DNA of 64,000 nucleotides from the NCBI RefSeq assembly GCF_000013985.1, contig NC_008048.1, positions 3,165,001-3,229,000 on the forward strand, read 5' to 3'. Origin of the DNA: Sphingopyxis alaskensis RB2256. GTDB taxonomy: Bacteria > Pseudomonadota > Alphaproteobacteria > Sphingomonadales > Sphingomonadaceae. Below are positions 9,203 to 17,890 of the stretch, one piece after another; positions within the stretch are counted from its first letter, which is position 1; every line of letters starts with the position of its first letter. A model generated the notes under the pieces. The model worked only from the letters and a program-made list of their open reading frames with translations. It did not search any database and was not told the origin of the DNA. Position numbers and translations under genes: made by a program.

Positions 9203-11962
9203 ATGAAATCATCTTCCCTTCATGCTGCCCGCCTGCTGCGCACGACGGCGATGGGCGTGTCGATTGTGATCGCGAGCATGGCGGCGCCTGCGCTGGCGCA
9301 GGACAGCGGCGCCGATACGGCGACCGACGACAGCGGCGACGCGCCGATCGTCGTCACCGCGCAGGGCCGTTCGCAGCTTCTGTCCGACGTGCCCGTCGCC
9401 ATTTCGGCGGTCAGCGCCGAAACGCTGCAGAACAGCGGCGCGAACGACATTCGCCAGCTCAATCAGGTGGCGCCGTCGCTGCTCGTTTCGTCGACCGGCA
9501 GCGAAGCCAATGGTTCGGCGCGTATCCGCGGCATCGGCACGGTCGGCGACAACCCCGGCCTCGAAAGCTCGGTCCCGGTCTTCATCGACGGCGTCTATCG
9601 CTCGCGTTCGGGCATCGGTCTCAACGAACTGGGCGAGATCGACCGGGTCGAGGTGCAGCGCGGACCGCAGGGCACGCTCGGCGGCCGCAACTCGTCGGCG
9701 GGCCTCATCAGCATCTATTCGAAAAAGCCCGATTTCCAGTTCGGCGCTTCGGGTGAAATCACCTATGGCAATTATGATTATTGGCGCCTCGGCGGCAGCG
9801 TCACCGGGCCGATCAGCGACACGCTCGCCGCGCGCATCGACGGCATCTGGGTGAAGCGCGACGGCTTCTATCGCGACGCGACCAACAACACCGACGTCAA
9901 CGACCGCGACCGTTATTTCACGCGCGGCCAGCTGTTGTTCGAGCCGACCGACGCGCTGTCGATCCGGCTGATCGCCGACTATACCTTCCGCGATGAAAAA
10001 TGCTGCGCCGCCACCTATGTCGACAGCAGCGTCAATCCTTTCATCGGCAACCTCAACAATCCGGGCGTGCCGGTTACGCCGACGACGAACAACATCATCC
10101 GGGTGCTCGCCGACCTCGGTCAGCCGCTCAGCGCTTTCAACCAGGGATACAGCCGCGACATTTCGGTCACCCCCGGCCGCAGCTATGCGGGCGAAACCAA
10201 GGACTACGGCTTCTCGGGCCAGATCGATTATGATTTCGGCGGCGCGACGCTGACCTCGATCACCGCTTATCGCGAATATCGGTCGAGCCAGGCGTCGGAC
10301 ACCGACTATGGCACGGTCGACATCCTCTATCGTGCGCCCGACGATGACGCCTATCGCCAGTTCCACACCTTCACGCAGGAACTGCGCCTCAACGGCGAGG
10401 CGTTCGACGGCAAGCTCGACTGGCTCGTCGGCGGCTTCTTCGCCAATGAAAAGCTGACGGTGCGCGACAATCTGCGTTTCGGCAGCCAATATGGCCGCTT
10501 CGCCAATTGCCGCATCATTTCGGGCGGCGGGCTGGCCGGTCTCTATTCGCCGACGTCGCCGCTCTGCGTCGTTCCCGGCGTCGGTCCCGCGACCATCGCC
10601 GCCGCCAGCGGCGCGTCGGGGCCCGACATCGTCGCGGCTTTCACCGCCCTCGACGGCCTCAACGACCGTGGCACAATCAACGACCGCTATCGGCAGAATG
10701 GCACGAACTGGGCGCTGTTCACGCACAATATCGTCCACATCACCGACCAGCTCGATTTCACCTTCGGCGTGCGTTACACGCACGACAAGAAGAAATTCTC
10801 GGCGGCCTTCACCAACGACAACACGGCCTGCACGACGATCCAGGGCCTCGTGCTCGACGATCTGGCGAGCCCCAACGCCACCGCGCGCGCGCTCGCGGGC
10901 GCGCTGATCGGGCTCGGTTGCCAGGGCAATTCGACCGCCGAGCTCAACGGCGTTTCGATCCGCGACAGCCGCAGCGAGGACGAATGGACCGGCACCGGCA
11001 TTCTGTCGTACAAGCCGATGGACGACCTTCTGCTCTATGCCAGCTATTCGCGCGGCTACAAGGCGGGCGGCTTCAACCTCGACCGCTCGGCGCTCAAGTC
11101 GCCGATCCTGCCGTTCGGCGGGCAGGCCGGGGCGCAGTCGCTCGTCGGCAACCTCCAGTTCGATCCCGAACTGGTCGATGCCTATGAAATCGGCGCCAAA
11201 TATTCGACGGGCCCGTTCAGCCTCAGCCTTTCGGCCTTCCGGTCCGATTTCAGCAACTTCCAGCTGAACACCTTCAACGGCAGCGTGTTTATCGTCCAGA
11301 CGGTCAACGGCTGCGGCGGCGACCTTGTCGGTGGTCCCGATGCGGATACGGACACCAGCAACACGACCGGCGCGTGCGCCACCGACGATGTCAGCTGGGG
11401 CGTCCGTGCACAGGGTTTCGAGCTTGAAGCCTCGCTGGTTCCGGCGCGCAATTTCCGCATGGCGGCGGGCCTGACCTATGCGCGCACCAAATATCGCAAG
11501 GACCTGGTCGGCAACAAGAATGGCGACCCGCTCGACGCGGCGCTGCGCAAGCTGCCCGGCGACAATCTGTCGAACGCGCCCGAACTCGTCGCGACCGGCA
11601 GCATCAGCTGGACGCCCGACATCGGCAGCAGCGGCCTCACCGGCCTCGTCTATATCGACGGCCGCATGACCAGCGATTACAACACCGGCTCCGACCTCTT
11701 CCCGCAAAAGGAACAGGACGGCTATGCGCTGTTCAACGCGCGCCTCGGCGTGCGCGGTCCCGACGAGAAATGGGCCGTCGAACTCTGGGCGCAGAATCTG
11801 TTCAACAAGCAATATGCGCAGGTTGCGTTCAACTCGCCCTTCCAGGCGGGTGCATCGTCGGCACCCTTCACCGACCCGCAATTTCCGGGCGGGCGCCAGA
11901 TCTTCTCGCAGTTCCTCGCCGAACCGCGCACCTATGGCGTGACGTTGCGCGGCAAGTTCTGA
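9203..11962 (+). CDS. TonB-dependent outer-membrane receptor
   Basis: A 919-residue receptor for active uptake across the outer membrane. It has a signal peptide ending APALAQ near residue 33, then an acidic stretch and a TonB box-like IVVTAQGRSQ. A plug domain follows (VPVAISAVSAETLQNSG, RIRGIG, VEVQRGPQGTLGGRNSSAG), then a 22-strand barrel ending ...YGVTLRGKF with terminal Phe. The pattern matches the large sphingomonad receptors with the RGPQGTL(Y/G)GRN signature. The start at 9203 is chosen because GAGAGG precedes it and the signal peptide begins there. The substrate cannot be read from the sequence. The gene stands alone and ends in a strong terminator. Confidence 0.93.
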   Translation: MKSSSLHAARLLRTTAMGVSIVIASMAAPALAQDSGADTATDDSGDAPIVVTAQGRSQLLSDVPVAISAVSAETLQNSGANDIRQLNQVAPSLLVSSTGSEANGSARIRGIGTVGDNPGLESSVPVFIDGVYRSRSGIGLNELGEIDRVEVQRGPQGTLGGRNSSAGLISIYSKKPDFQFGASGEITYGNYDYWRLGGSVTGPISDTLAARIDGIWVKRDGFYRDATNNTDVNDRDRYFTRGQLLFEPTDALSIRLIADYTFRDEKCCAATYVDSSVNPFIGNLNNPGVPVTPTTNNIIRVLADLGQPLSAFNQGYSRDISVTPGRSYAGETKDYGFSGQIDYDFGGATLTSITAYREYRSSQASDTDYGTVDILYRAPDDDAYRQFHTFTQELRLNGEAFDGKLDWLVGGFFANEKLTVRDNLRFGSQYGRFANCRIISGGGLAGLYSPTSPLCVVPGVGPATIAAASGASGPDIVAAFTALDGLNDRGTINDRYRQNGTNWALFTHNIVHITDQLDFTFGVRYTHDKKKFSAAFTNDNTACTTIQGLVLDDLASPNATARALAGALIGLGCQGNSTAELNGVSIRDSRSEDEWTGTGILSYKPMDDLLLYASYSRGYKAGGFNLDRSALKSPILPFGGQAGAQSLVGNLQFDPELVDAYEIGAKYSTGPFSLSLSAFRSDFSNFQLNTFNGSVFIVQTVNGCGGDLVGGPDADTDTSNTTGACATDDVSWGVRAQGFELEASLVPARNFRMAAGLTYARTKYRKDLVGNKNGDPLDAALRKLPGDNLSNAPELVATGSISWTPDIGSSGLTGLVYIDGRMTSDYNTGSDLFPQKEQDGYALFNARLGVRGPDEKWAVELWAQNLFNKQYAQVAFNSPFQAGASSAPFTDPQFPGGRQIFSQFLAEPRTYGVTLRGKF

Positions 11963-11985
11963 CCGCGCTTCGGGCATGACATTTC

Positions 11986-12016
11986 GGGGGCGGGGCCGTT
12001 GGTCCCGCCCCCTTTT
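11986..12016 (+). terminator. Rho-independent terminator after the TonB receptor
   Basis: GGGGGCGGG and CCCGCCCCC form a nine-base-pair GC stem around a short GCCGTTGGT loop, followed by TTTTC. It lies 24 bases after the receptor stop and insulates the sdh genes. Confidence 0.88.
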
Positions 12017-12199
12017 CATTTGCGCGGCGACCTCGCCCCGTCACCGGTGGCCGCGACCCGGATGCCGCGCGCGCTGGGCACGCGCCGTGCGGTCGGCCAC
12101 GCAAAATCTTGCGTCCATCGCCCGCTAAGCAATTGCATATCGCGGCGGGAAGGCTTAACCGGCGGCGCATCGACCGTTTAGAGTCAGGACAGGGCTGAT

Positions 12200-12643
12200 A
12201 TGGCTGGCAACGAACCGGGCGCGCGGCCGCGCTCGCCTCACCTGCAAGTGTATAAATGGACGCCCGCGATGGCGGTCTCCATCTTTCACCGCGTCAGCGG
12301 CGACGGGCTGGCGATCGTCGGCGCGGGCATGTTCCTCTGGTGGCTCGGCGCGCTCGCCGCGGGCCCCGACGCCTATGCCGCCTTTGTCGCCTGCGTCTGG
12401 CACGATCCCGATGCGGGGACATTCCATCAGGTGACCAATATCCTCGGCAAGATCGTGTTGATCGGCCTCACCTGGGCCTTTTTCCAGCATCTCTTTTCGG
12501 GGCTGCGCCATTTCGTGCTCGACGCGGGCGCGGGGTATGAACTCAGGACGAACAGGCTCTGGTCGACGCTCGTTTTCGTCGGTGCGCTGGCCGCGACCGC
12601 CGCGACCTGGCTCTACATACTGCAGGGGACGTTCAATGGGTAA
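12200..12643 (+). CDS. sdhC: Succinate dehydrogenase cytochrome b556 subunit
   Basis: The large membrane anchor of complex II, which binds ubiquinone and heme b in the inner membrane. It has 147 residues with three hydrophobic segments. The SdhC signature is visible: RPRSPHLQVYKW near the N-terminus, then SIFHRVSGDGLAI, and the heme-ligand region HLFSGLRHFVLDAG. The ATG at 12200 directly precedes MAGNEPGARPRSPHL, the usual start. It overlaps sdhD by 8 bases, which suggests translational coupling. Confidence 0.95.
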   Translation: MAGNEPGARPRSPHLQVYKWTPAMAVSIFHRVSGDGLAIVGAGMFLWWLGALAAGPDAYAAFVACVWHDPDAGTFHQVTNILGKIVLIGLTWAFFQHLFSGLRHFVLDAGAGYELRTNRLWSTLVFVGALAATAATWLYILQGTFNG

Positions 12644-13040
12644 TGGAACGCGCCTCGGTCGCGTGCGCGGGCTCGGCTCGTCGCATCACGGATCGCATCA
12701 CTGGCTGCAACAGCGGCTGACCGCGCTCGGCAACATCCTGCTCGTCTCTTTCCTCTTCGTCTCGCTGCTGCGCCTGCCGCTCGCCGATCATGGCGCGGTG
12801 CTGCGCTGGGCGTCGAACCCCTCGGTCGCGCTGGCGCTGATCCTGATGGTCATCAGCGTTTTCTGGCACCTGCGGCTGGGGTTGCAGGTGATGATCGAGG
12901 ATTACATCCATGGCGAAGCAACGCGGCTGTTCGCGCTCGTCCTGTTGAACTTCTACGCGATCGGCGGCGCCGCCTATGGCATTTTCGCGATCGTGCGCAT
13001 CGCGCTGGCGCCCGCGGCGCTCGGCCCCGGGGGCATGTAA
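12636..13040 (+). CDS. sdhD: Succinate dehydrogenase hydrophobic membrane anchor subunit
   Basis: The second membrane anchor of complex II, 134 residues with three transmembrane segments. [20 protein letters not shown] at the N-terminus and [17 protein letters not shown] in the second helix region are typical of alphaproteobacterial SdhD, including the heme-side His. The ATG lies inside the end of sdhC (ATGGGTAA overlap), so the two are coupled. Longer frames upstream are read-through of sdhC sequence. sdhA begins one base after the stop. Confidence 0.95.
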   Translation: MGNGTRLGRVRGLGSSHHGSHHWLQQRLTALGNILLVSFLFVSLLRLPLADHGAVLRWASNPSVALALILMVISVFWHLRLGLQVMIEDYIHGEATRLFALVLLNFYAIGGAAYGIFAIVRIALAPAALGPGGM

Positions 13041-13041
13041 G

Positions 13042-14856
13042 ATGACCGAAGCCTACAAGATCATCGATCATATCTATGACACGGTCGTCGTCGGCGCGGG
13101 CGGCTCGGGCCTGCGCGCGACGATGGGCAGCGCCGAGGCGGGGCTGAAGACCGCCTGCATCACCAAGGTGTTCCCGACGCGCAGCCACACCGTCGCGGCC
13201 CAGGGCGGCATCGCCGCCAGCCTCGGCAACAATTCGCCCGACCATTGGCAATGGCACATGTACGATACCGTCAAGGGCTCCGACTGGCTCGGCGACCAGG
13301 ACGCGATCGAATATATGGTGCGCGAGGCGCCCGCCGCAGTCTACGAACTCGAACATGCGGGCGTTCCGTTCAGCCGCAACGCCGACGGCACCATCTATCA
13401 GCGCCCGTTCGGCGGCCATATGCAGAATATGGGCGAAGGCCCGCCGGTGCAGCGCACCTGCGCCGCGGCCGACCGCACCGGCCATGCGATGCTTCACGCG
13501 CTCTACCAACAGAGCCTGAAATATGACGCGGACTTTTTCATCGAATATTTTGCGCTCGACCTGATCATGGAAAATGGCGCCAATGGTCCCGAATGTCGCG
13601 GCGTCATCGCGCTGTGCATGGAGGATGGCAGCATCCACCGCTTCCGATCGCAAGCCGTCGTGCTTGCGACGGGCGGCTATGGCCGCTGCTATTTCACCGC
13701 GACGTCAGCGCACACCTGCACCGGCGACGGCGGCGGCATGGTGCTGCGCGCGGGCCTCCCGCTTCAGGACATGGAGTTCGTCCAGTTTCACCCGACCGGC
13801 ATTTACGGCGCGGGCGTGCTGATTACCGAGGGCGCACGCGGCGAGGGCGGCTACCTCACCAATTCGGAAGGCGAGCGGTTCATGGAACGCTACGCCCCAT
13901 CGGCGAAGGATCTGGCGTCGCGCGACGTCGTCTCGCGCTCGATGGCGCTTGAAATCCGCGAAGGCCGCGGCGTCGGCCCGGATGCCGACCATATCTATCT
14001 GCACCTCGACCATATCGACCCCGCGGTGCTCGCCGAGCGGCTGCCGGGAATCACCGAGAGCGGCAAGATTTTCGCCGGCGTCGACCTCACGCGCCAGCCG
14101 CTGCCCGTCGTGCCGACGGTCCATTACAATATGGGCGGCATCCCCTGTAACTATCATGGCGAGGTCGTCACGCTCGGCAAGGATGGTCCCGACACCGTCG
14201 TCCCCGGCCTGTTCGCGGTCGGCGAAGCGGCGTGCGTGTCGGTCCACGGCGCGAACCGTCTCGGCTCGAACAGCCTGATCGACCTTGTCGTCTTCGGTCG
14301 CGCCACGGGTCATCGCCTCAAGGAACTGCTCACCCCCGGCGCGGCGCAGCAGCCGCTGCCCAAGGACAGCGCCGATCTGGCGCTCGCGCGGCTCGATCAT
14401 TTCCGCCACGCCAGCGGCGGATCGCCCACTGCCGAAGTGCGCACCGAAATGCAGCGCGCGATGTCGGCGCACGCGGCGGTGTTCCGCACCGACGAGCTGA
14501 TGGCGGAGGGCAAGGAAAAGCTTGCGAAAACCTATGCGCGGATGGCCGACATCCACGTCAGCGACCGCAGCCTCATCTGGAACACTGACCTTGTCGAAAC
14601 GCTGGAGCTCGACAATCTGATCGCGCAGGCGACGGTGACGATGCACTCGGCGTTCAACCGCAAGGAAAGCCGCGGCGCCCACGCGCACGAGGATTTCCCG
14701 AACCGCGACGATGCGAACTGGATGAAACACAGCGTCGCCTGGTTCGACGGCTGGGGCGGCAAGGGGGGCGATGTCCGCCTCGATTACCGCCCGGTCCACG
14801 AATATACGCTGTCGGACGACGCCGAATATATCAAGCCGAAGGCACGTGTCTATTGA
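13042..14856 (+). CDS. sdhA: Succinate dehydrogenase flavoprotein subunit
   Basis: The catalytic FAD subunit of complex II, oxidising succinate to fumarate on the cytoplasmic face. Length is 604 residues. It has the Rossmann motif GAGGSG (18-23), the covalent-FAD His49 in [18 protein letters not shown], the substrate block [20 protein letters not shown] and [19 protein letters not shown]. It ends in the family motif KPKARVY. The start at 13042 is one base after sdhD. In most relatives sdhB follows immediately. Here the next 227 bases contain no iron-sulfur subunit and then a regulator appears on the opposite strand. Confidence 0.97.
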   Translation: MTEAYKIIDHIYDTVVVGAGGSGLRATMGSAEAGLKTACITKVFPTRSHTVAAQGGIAASLGNNSPDHWQWHMYDTVKGSDWLGDQDAIEYMVREAPAAVYELEHAGVPFSRNADGTIYQRPFGGHMQNMGEGPPVQRTCAAADRTGHAMLHALYQQSLKYDADFFIEYFALDLIMENGANGPECRGVIALCMEDGSIHRFRSQAVVLATGGYGRCYFTATSAHTCTGDGGGMVLRAGLPLQDMEFVQFHPTGIYGAGVLITEGARGEGGYLTNSEGERFMERYAPSAKDLASRDVVSRSMALEIREGRGVGPDADHIYLHLDHIDPAVLAERLPGITESGKIFAGVDLTRQPLPVVPTVHYNMGGIPCNYHGEVVTLGKDGPDTVVPGLFAVGEAACVSVHGANRLGSNSLIDLVVFGRATGHRLKELLTPGAAQQPLPKDSADLALARLDHFRHASGGSPTAEVRTEMQRAMSAHAAVFRTDELMAEGKEKLAKTYARMADIHVSDRSLIWNTDLVETLELDNLIAQATVTMHSAFNRKESRGAHAHEDFPNRDDANWMKHSVAWFDGWGGKGGDVRLDYRPVHEYTLSDDAEYIKPKARVY

Positions 14857-15083
14857 GATGCCGGTGAAGTTGACGGATGCAGAAATCTGGTGCGTTCGGA
14901 CGCCGGTCCAGGCTGTATCGACAATCAGAGGATGGCACGCCGAAAATGGCGGTTTTTCGTGACCCGGAGCGTGGCCTGCAAGAGGCGCGTGAGCAGCGGA
15001 AGCGCGGAACGCCGCCATTTGCAGGTCGCCAGCCAGGGCTGAATGTCGATACGGCCCGACGCCAGAAGCCGAGGGCTCGGCGC
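14857..15083. other. Non-coding junction after sdhA, no sdhB
   Basis: This 227-base stretch lies where sdhB would be expected. I see no cysteine-rich iron-sulfur protein frame on either strand. A short frame from the ATG at 14858 (MPVKLTDAEIWCVRTP...) stops after about 34 codons and has only a faint resemblance to the start of enolase-superfamily sugar-acid dehydratases. It is best read as a junction between the core sdh operon and the sugar-acid island. Confidence 0.5.
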
Positions 15084-16139
15084 TCAGAGCCTGTCGGGCG
15101 GGGGCGCGACCGACTGCCGCTCGACCAATGTTGAGGGCAGCACATTGTCTTCGTCATCGACCTTCGCGCCGGGGCCGAGAAAATCGGGAACGAGGATCTG
15201 CGCGGCGCGCGCGCCCATTTCGCGGATCGGCCAGCGCACCGTGCTGAGCGCGGGCCAGATATGCGTTGCGGTCGGGCTGTCGTCGAAGCCGATGATCGAC
15301 AGTTCGGCGGGCACCTTGATTCCCTTGCCATGCGCGACGCTCAGCACCCCCGCCGCCATTTCGTCGTTCGAGCAGAAGATCGCCGTCGGCGGATCGGCGC
15401 GCGCGAGCAGCGCCTCGCCCGCCTCGATTCCGGCGGCATAGCGGTAGTTACCCGGCGCATTGAGCTCGGGCGGAAGCGTGAGCCCCGCTTCGGCGAGCGC
15501 CTCCAAAAAGCCCTTCTCGCGCTCGGCGGCGGAGCGGAAACCGGCCGGGCCGCGCACGAAGCCGATGCGGCGGTGCCCCAGCGCAATCAGCCCGCGCACC
15601 GCCGCCGCCACCACTTCACGATCATTCGACGAGATGCAATGTTTGGCATCGTCGAGCGGCGCCGAGCCGATACGCACATAACGCACGCCCAGATCCTCAC
15701 AAAGCGCCGCGAGTTCGTCATTCTCCGAAATCGGCGGCAACAGCATCGCGCCAATCGGACGCTGTTTTTCGAGGAAGGTGCGCACATCGTCGAGCAGTTT
15801 GTCCGACCCGCGATCGACCGGGCGGACGAGCAGCGCCAGATCGCTGTCCTTGATCGCGTCGAGCACGCCGCGCTGGAAATTGAGCACCGTCTGTGCGTTC
15901 GGATTGTCGTGGAGCAGCGCGATCAGGAAGTTGCGGCGAAAGGCGAGCGCACGCGCTTGCGGATTGGGGACGAACCCCAGTTGCTCGATCGCCTTTTCCA
16001 CCGCGGCGCGCGTCTTTTCGGTCAGGAACTCCGACCGGTTGATGACCCGGCTTACCGTTTTCTTGGACACACCCGCAAGCGCGGCGACGTCGTTGATTGT
16101 CGGCTGCCTGCCCCCCGGCCCCCTGGTCTGTGCCGCCAT
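15084..16139 (-). CDS. LacI family transcriptional regulator of the pectin island
   Basis: A 351-residue repressor with a LacI helix-turn-helix (TINDVAALAGVSKKTVSRVIN, residues 14-35) and a hinge region. A periplasmic-binding-protein-like effector domain follows (GHRRIGFVRGP, IFCSNDEMAAGVLSVA, LSIIGFDDSPTATHIWPALSTVRWP). It is divergent from the DhuI-type isomerase gene. The 210-base intergenic region holds two copies of a palindrome (16247-16258 and 16296-16307), and three further copies occur at the other island promoters. It therefore probably represses the island and is released by a pathway intermediate such as KDG. That effector is an inference from context. Confidence 0.93.
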   Translation of the reverse strand: MAAQTRGPGGRQPTINDVAALAGVSKKTVSRVINRSEFLTEKTRAAVEKAIEQLGFVPNPQARALAFRRNFLIALLHDNPNAQTVLNFQRGVLDAIKDSDLALLVRPVDRGSDKLLDDVRTFLEKQRPIGAMLLPPISENDELAALCEDLGVRYVRIGSAPLDDAKHCISSNDREVVAAAVRGLIALGHRRIGFVRGPAGFRSAAEREKGFLEALAEAGLTLPPELNAPGNYRYAAGIEAGEALLARADPPTAIFCSNDEMAAGVLSVAHGKGIKVPAELSIIGFDDSPTATHIWPALSTVRWPIREMGARAAQILVPDFLGPGAKVDDEDNVLPSTLVERQSVAPPPDRL

Positions 16140-16246
16140 ATGCGCTTTTCCCTTTGCGGGCCTCGGCCATGTCCCGCCTTTCCGGCGTTGTGATGGGCGC
16201 TCGCCGCGCCAAAATCAACCGTCGCAACGGGCAGGCGGCGATTATT

Positions 16247-16258
16247 GATACCGGTGTC
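16247..16258. promoter_or_regulatory. LacI-type operator, copy 1
   Basis: GATACCGGTGTC, a near-perfect palindrome 108 bases upstream of the lacI-type gene and about 90 bases before the isomerase gene. It matches the other four sites with the core ACCGGT. Confidence 0.65.
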
Positions 16259-16295
16259 TGGCTGCCGATACGATCAACCCGCCACCTCGCTTGTT

Positions 16296-16307
16296 GACAC
16301 CGGTTAC
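16296..16307. promoter_or_regulatory. LacI-type operator, copy 2
   Basis: GACACCGGTTAC, 43 bases before the isomerase ATG. It is identical to the site upstream of the pectate lyase gene and is the reverse complement of the site upstream of the TonB receptor. Confidence 0.75.
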
Positions 16308-16349
16308 CGAAATGACTAGCTTGTTGTTCGACGAGCAAAGGAGCCGGAC

Positions 16350-17003
16350 ATGAAGATCGCGCTGATCACCGAGAACAGCCAGGCCGCCAAGAACGGCGTC
16401 ATCCACGAAGCGCTGACCGCGGTCGCGGAGCCGCTGGGTCATCAGGTTTTCAATTACGGCATGTATTCGGCGGACGACAAGGCGTCGCTGACCTATGTGA
16501 TGAACGGCCTGCTGGCGGGTATCCTCCTCAATTCGAAGGCGGCCGACTTCGTGGTGACGGGTTGCGGCACCGGCATGGGATCGATGCTCGCGTGCAACGC
16601 GATGCCGGGGGTGTTCTGCGGGCTGGTGATCGATCCGACCGACGCCTTTCTGTTCGGCCAGATCAACGACGGCAACGCCATTTCGATGCCCTATGCCAAG
16701 GGCTTCGGCTGGGCAGCCGAGCTTAACCTGCAGGACGTTTACGCCAAGCTGTTCGACGGCGAGCGCGGGCTGGGCTATCCCAAGGAACGCGCCGAAATCA
16801 TGCGGACGAACCGCGGCATACTGAAAGATCTGAAGGCGGCGGCGTGCCACGACATGCTGACGGTGCTGAAGAATGTCGACCAGGATCTGCTGCGCGCGGC
16901 GATCGCGGGTGAGAGGTTCGCCGACTATTTCTACGCCAATTCGCAGGACGAAGCGATCAGCGCCTATTTGACGAGCTTGTCTGCGGAGCGGGCGCTCGCC
17001 TGA
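16350..17003 (+). CDS. RpiB/LacAB-family sugar isomerase, probable DhuI (DKI isomerase)
   Basis: A 217-residue member of the RpiB/LacA/LacB family with the GCGTGMG loop at 71-77 (Cys72 is the likely base) and a second block NDGNAISMPYAKGFG. RpiB proper is about 150 residues, and the longer C-terminal helices here are typical of the uronate-cluster members. Streptococcal DhuI of this family isomerises 4-deoxy-5-hexosulose uronate, the job KduI does in enterobacteria, and is paired with an SDR. Here kduD starts one base after the stop and no KduI is present. The role is therefore inferred from pairing. It has a good AAGGAG ribosome-binding site and two operators upstream. Confidence 0.8.
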   Translation: MKIALITENSQAAKNGVIHEALTAVAEPLGHQVFNYGMYSADDKASLTYVMNGLLAGILLNSKAADFVVTGCGTGMGSMLACNAMPGVFCGLVIDPTDAFLFGQINDGNAISMPYAKGFGWAAELNLQDVYAKLFDGERGLGYPKERAEIMRTNRGILKDLKAAACHDMLTVLKNVDQDLLRAAIAGERFADYFYANSQDEAISAYLTSLSAERALA

Positions 17004-17004
17004 C

Positions 17005-17760
17005 ATGACCGCATCATTCGATCTCGTCGGGCGCGTCGCGCTCGTGACCGGCGCCAACACGGGCATCGGGCAGGGGATCGCGTTCGCGCTTGCCGATGCG
17101 GGCGCCGATATCGCCGCCGCGGGCCGCTCGCCCGCCGACGAGACCGTCGGCATGATACGCGGGCTCGGTCGCAAGGCCGACAATTTCGCCGCCGACCTGT
17201 CGAGCGTCGCGGCGGTGCAGCCGCTCGTCGACACCGTGCTCGCGGAGTTCGGCCGCATCGACATCCTCGTCAACAACGCCGGCATCATCCGCCGGGCCGA
17301 TGCGCTCGATTTCACCGAGGAAGATTGGGATGCGGTAATGGACACCAATCTCAAGACGCTCTTCTTCCTCTGCCAGAGCGTCGGACGGCACATGATCGCG
17401 CGCGGGTCGGGCAAGATTATCAACATCGCCTCGATGCTGACCTTTCAGGGGGGCGTCCGCGTGCCCAGCTACACCGCGTCGAAATCGGGGGTCGGCGGGC
17501 TCACCAAGCTGCTCGCGAACGAATGGGCGGCGAAGGGGGTCAACGTCAACGCGATCGCGCCCGGCTATATCGCGACGAACAACACCGCCGCGCTGCAGGC
17601 CGATGAGACGCGCAGCCGGCAGATCATGGAGCGCATCCCGGCGGGCCGCTGGGGCGACCCCGCCGACATCGGCGGCGCGGCGGTATTCCTGGCGTCGCGC
17701 GCGTCGGATTATGTGCAGGGGCATATCCTCGCCGTCGACGGCGGCTGGCTGGCGCGATAA
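17005..17760 (+). CDS. kduD: 2-dehydro-3-deoxy-D-gluconate 5-dehydrogenase (KduD)
   Basis: A short-chain dehydrogenase of 251 residues that reduces 2,5-diketo-3-deoxygluconate to KDG with NAD(P)H in the lyase branch of pectin use. The cofactor motif TGANTGIG is at 15-22 and NNAG at 91-94. The catalytic residues are Ser144, Tyr157 and Lys161 (PSYTASKSG). IAPGYIATNNTAAL and the block IPAGRWGDPADIGGAAVFLAS are characteristic of KduD among SDRs. It follows the isomerase with one base between them, so they are co-transcribed. Confidence 0.93.
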   Translation: MTASFDLVGRVALVTGANTGIGQGIAFALADAGADIAAAGRSPADETVGMIRGLGRKADNFAADLSSVAAVQPLVDTVLAEFGRIDILVNNAGIIRRADALDFTEEDWDAVMDTNLKTLFFLCQSVGRHMIARGSGKIINIASMLTFQGGVRVPSYTASKSGVGGLTKLLANEWAAKGVNVNAIAPGYIATNNTAALQADETRSRQIMERIPAGRWGDPADIGGAAVFLASRASDYVQGHILAVDGGWLAR

Positions 17761-17781
17761 CGAGAGGCTGCTCGAAAATCC

Positions 17782-17870
17782 CGGTTCGCCCTGCGCTTGT
17801 CGAAGGGCCGTTCTTTTCTTCAACCGCGAGAAGCGGACAAGCGGTGCTTCGACAAGCCCGGCACGAACGG
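17782..17870. repeat. Paired REP-like inverted repeat
   Basis: CGGTTCGCCCTGCGCTTGTCGAAGGGC at the left is mirrored by GCTTCGACAAGCCCGGCACGAACGG at the right, with a smaller inverted pair inside. The GCTTGTCGAAG core is a common intergenic repeat of sphingomonads. It fills the gap between kduD and kdgK and could attenuate or stabilise the transcript. Confidence 0.7.
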
Positions 17871-17890
17871 ATTTGGGGAAGGATGAGATT

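Noticed and set aside
9209..12019. Open frame of over 900 codons opposite the TonB receptor
   Set aside because: It is a composition artefact of the receptor gene. The product has no domain and an implausible Arg/Glu/Asp composition.
17603..17890. Upstream extension of kdgK by 96 codons
   Set aside because: It overlaps kduD and the REP-like repeat. The PfkB fold begins after 17891.
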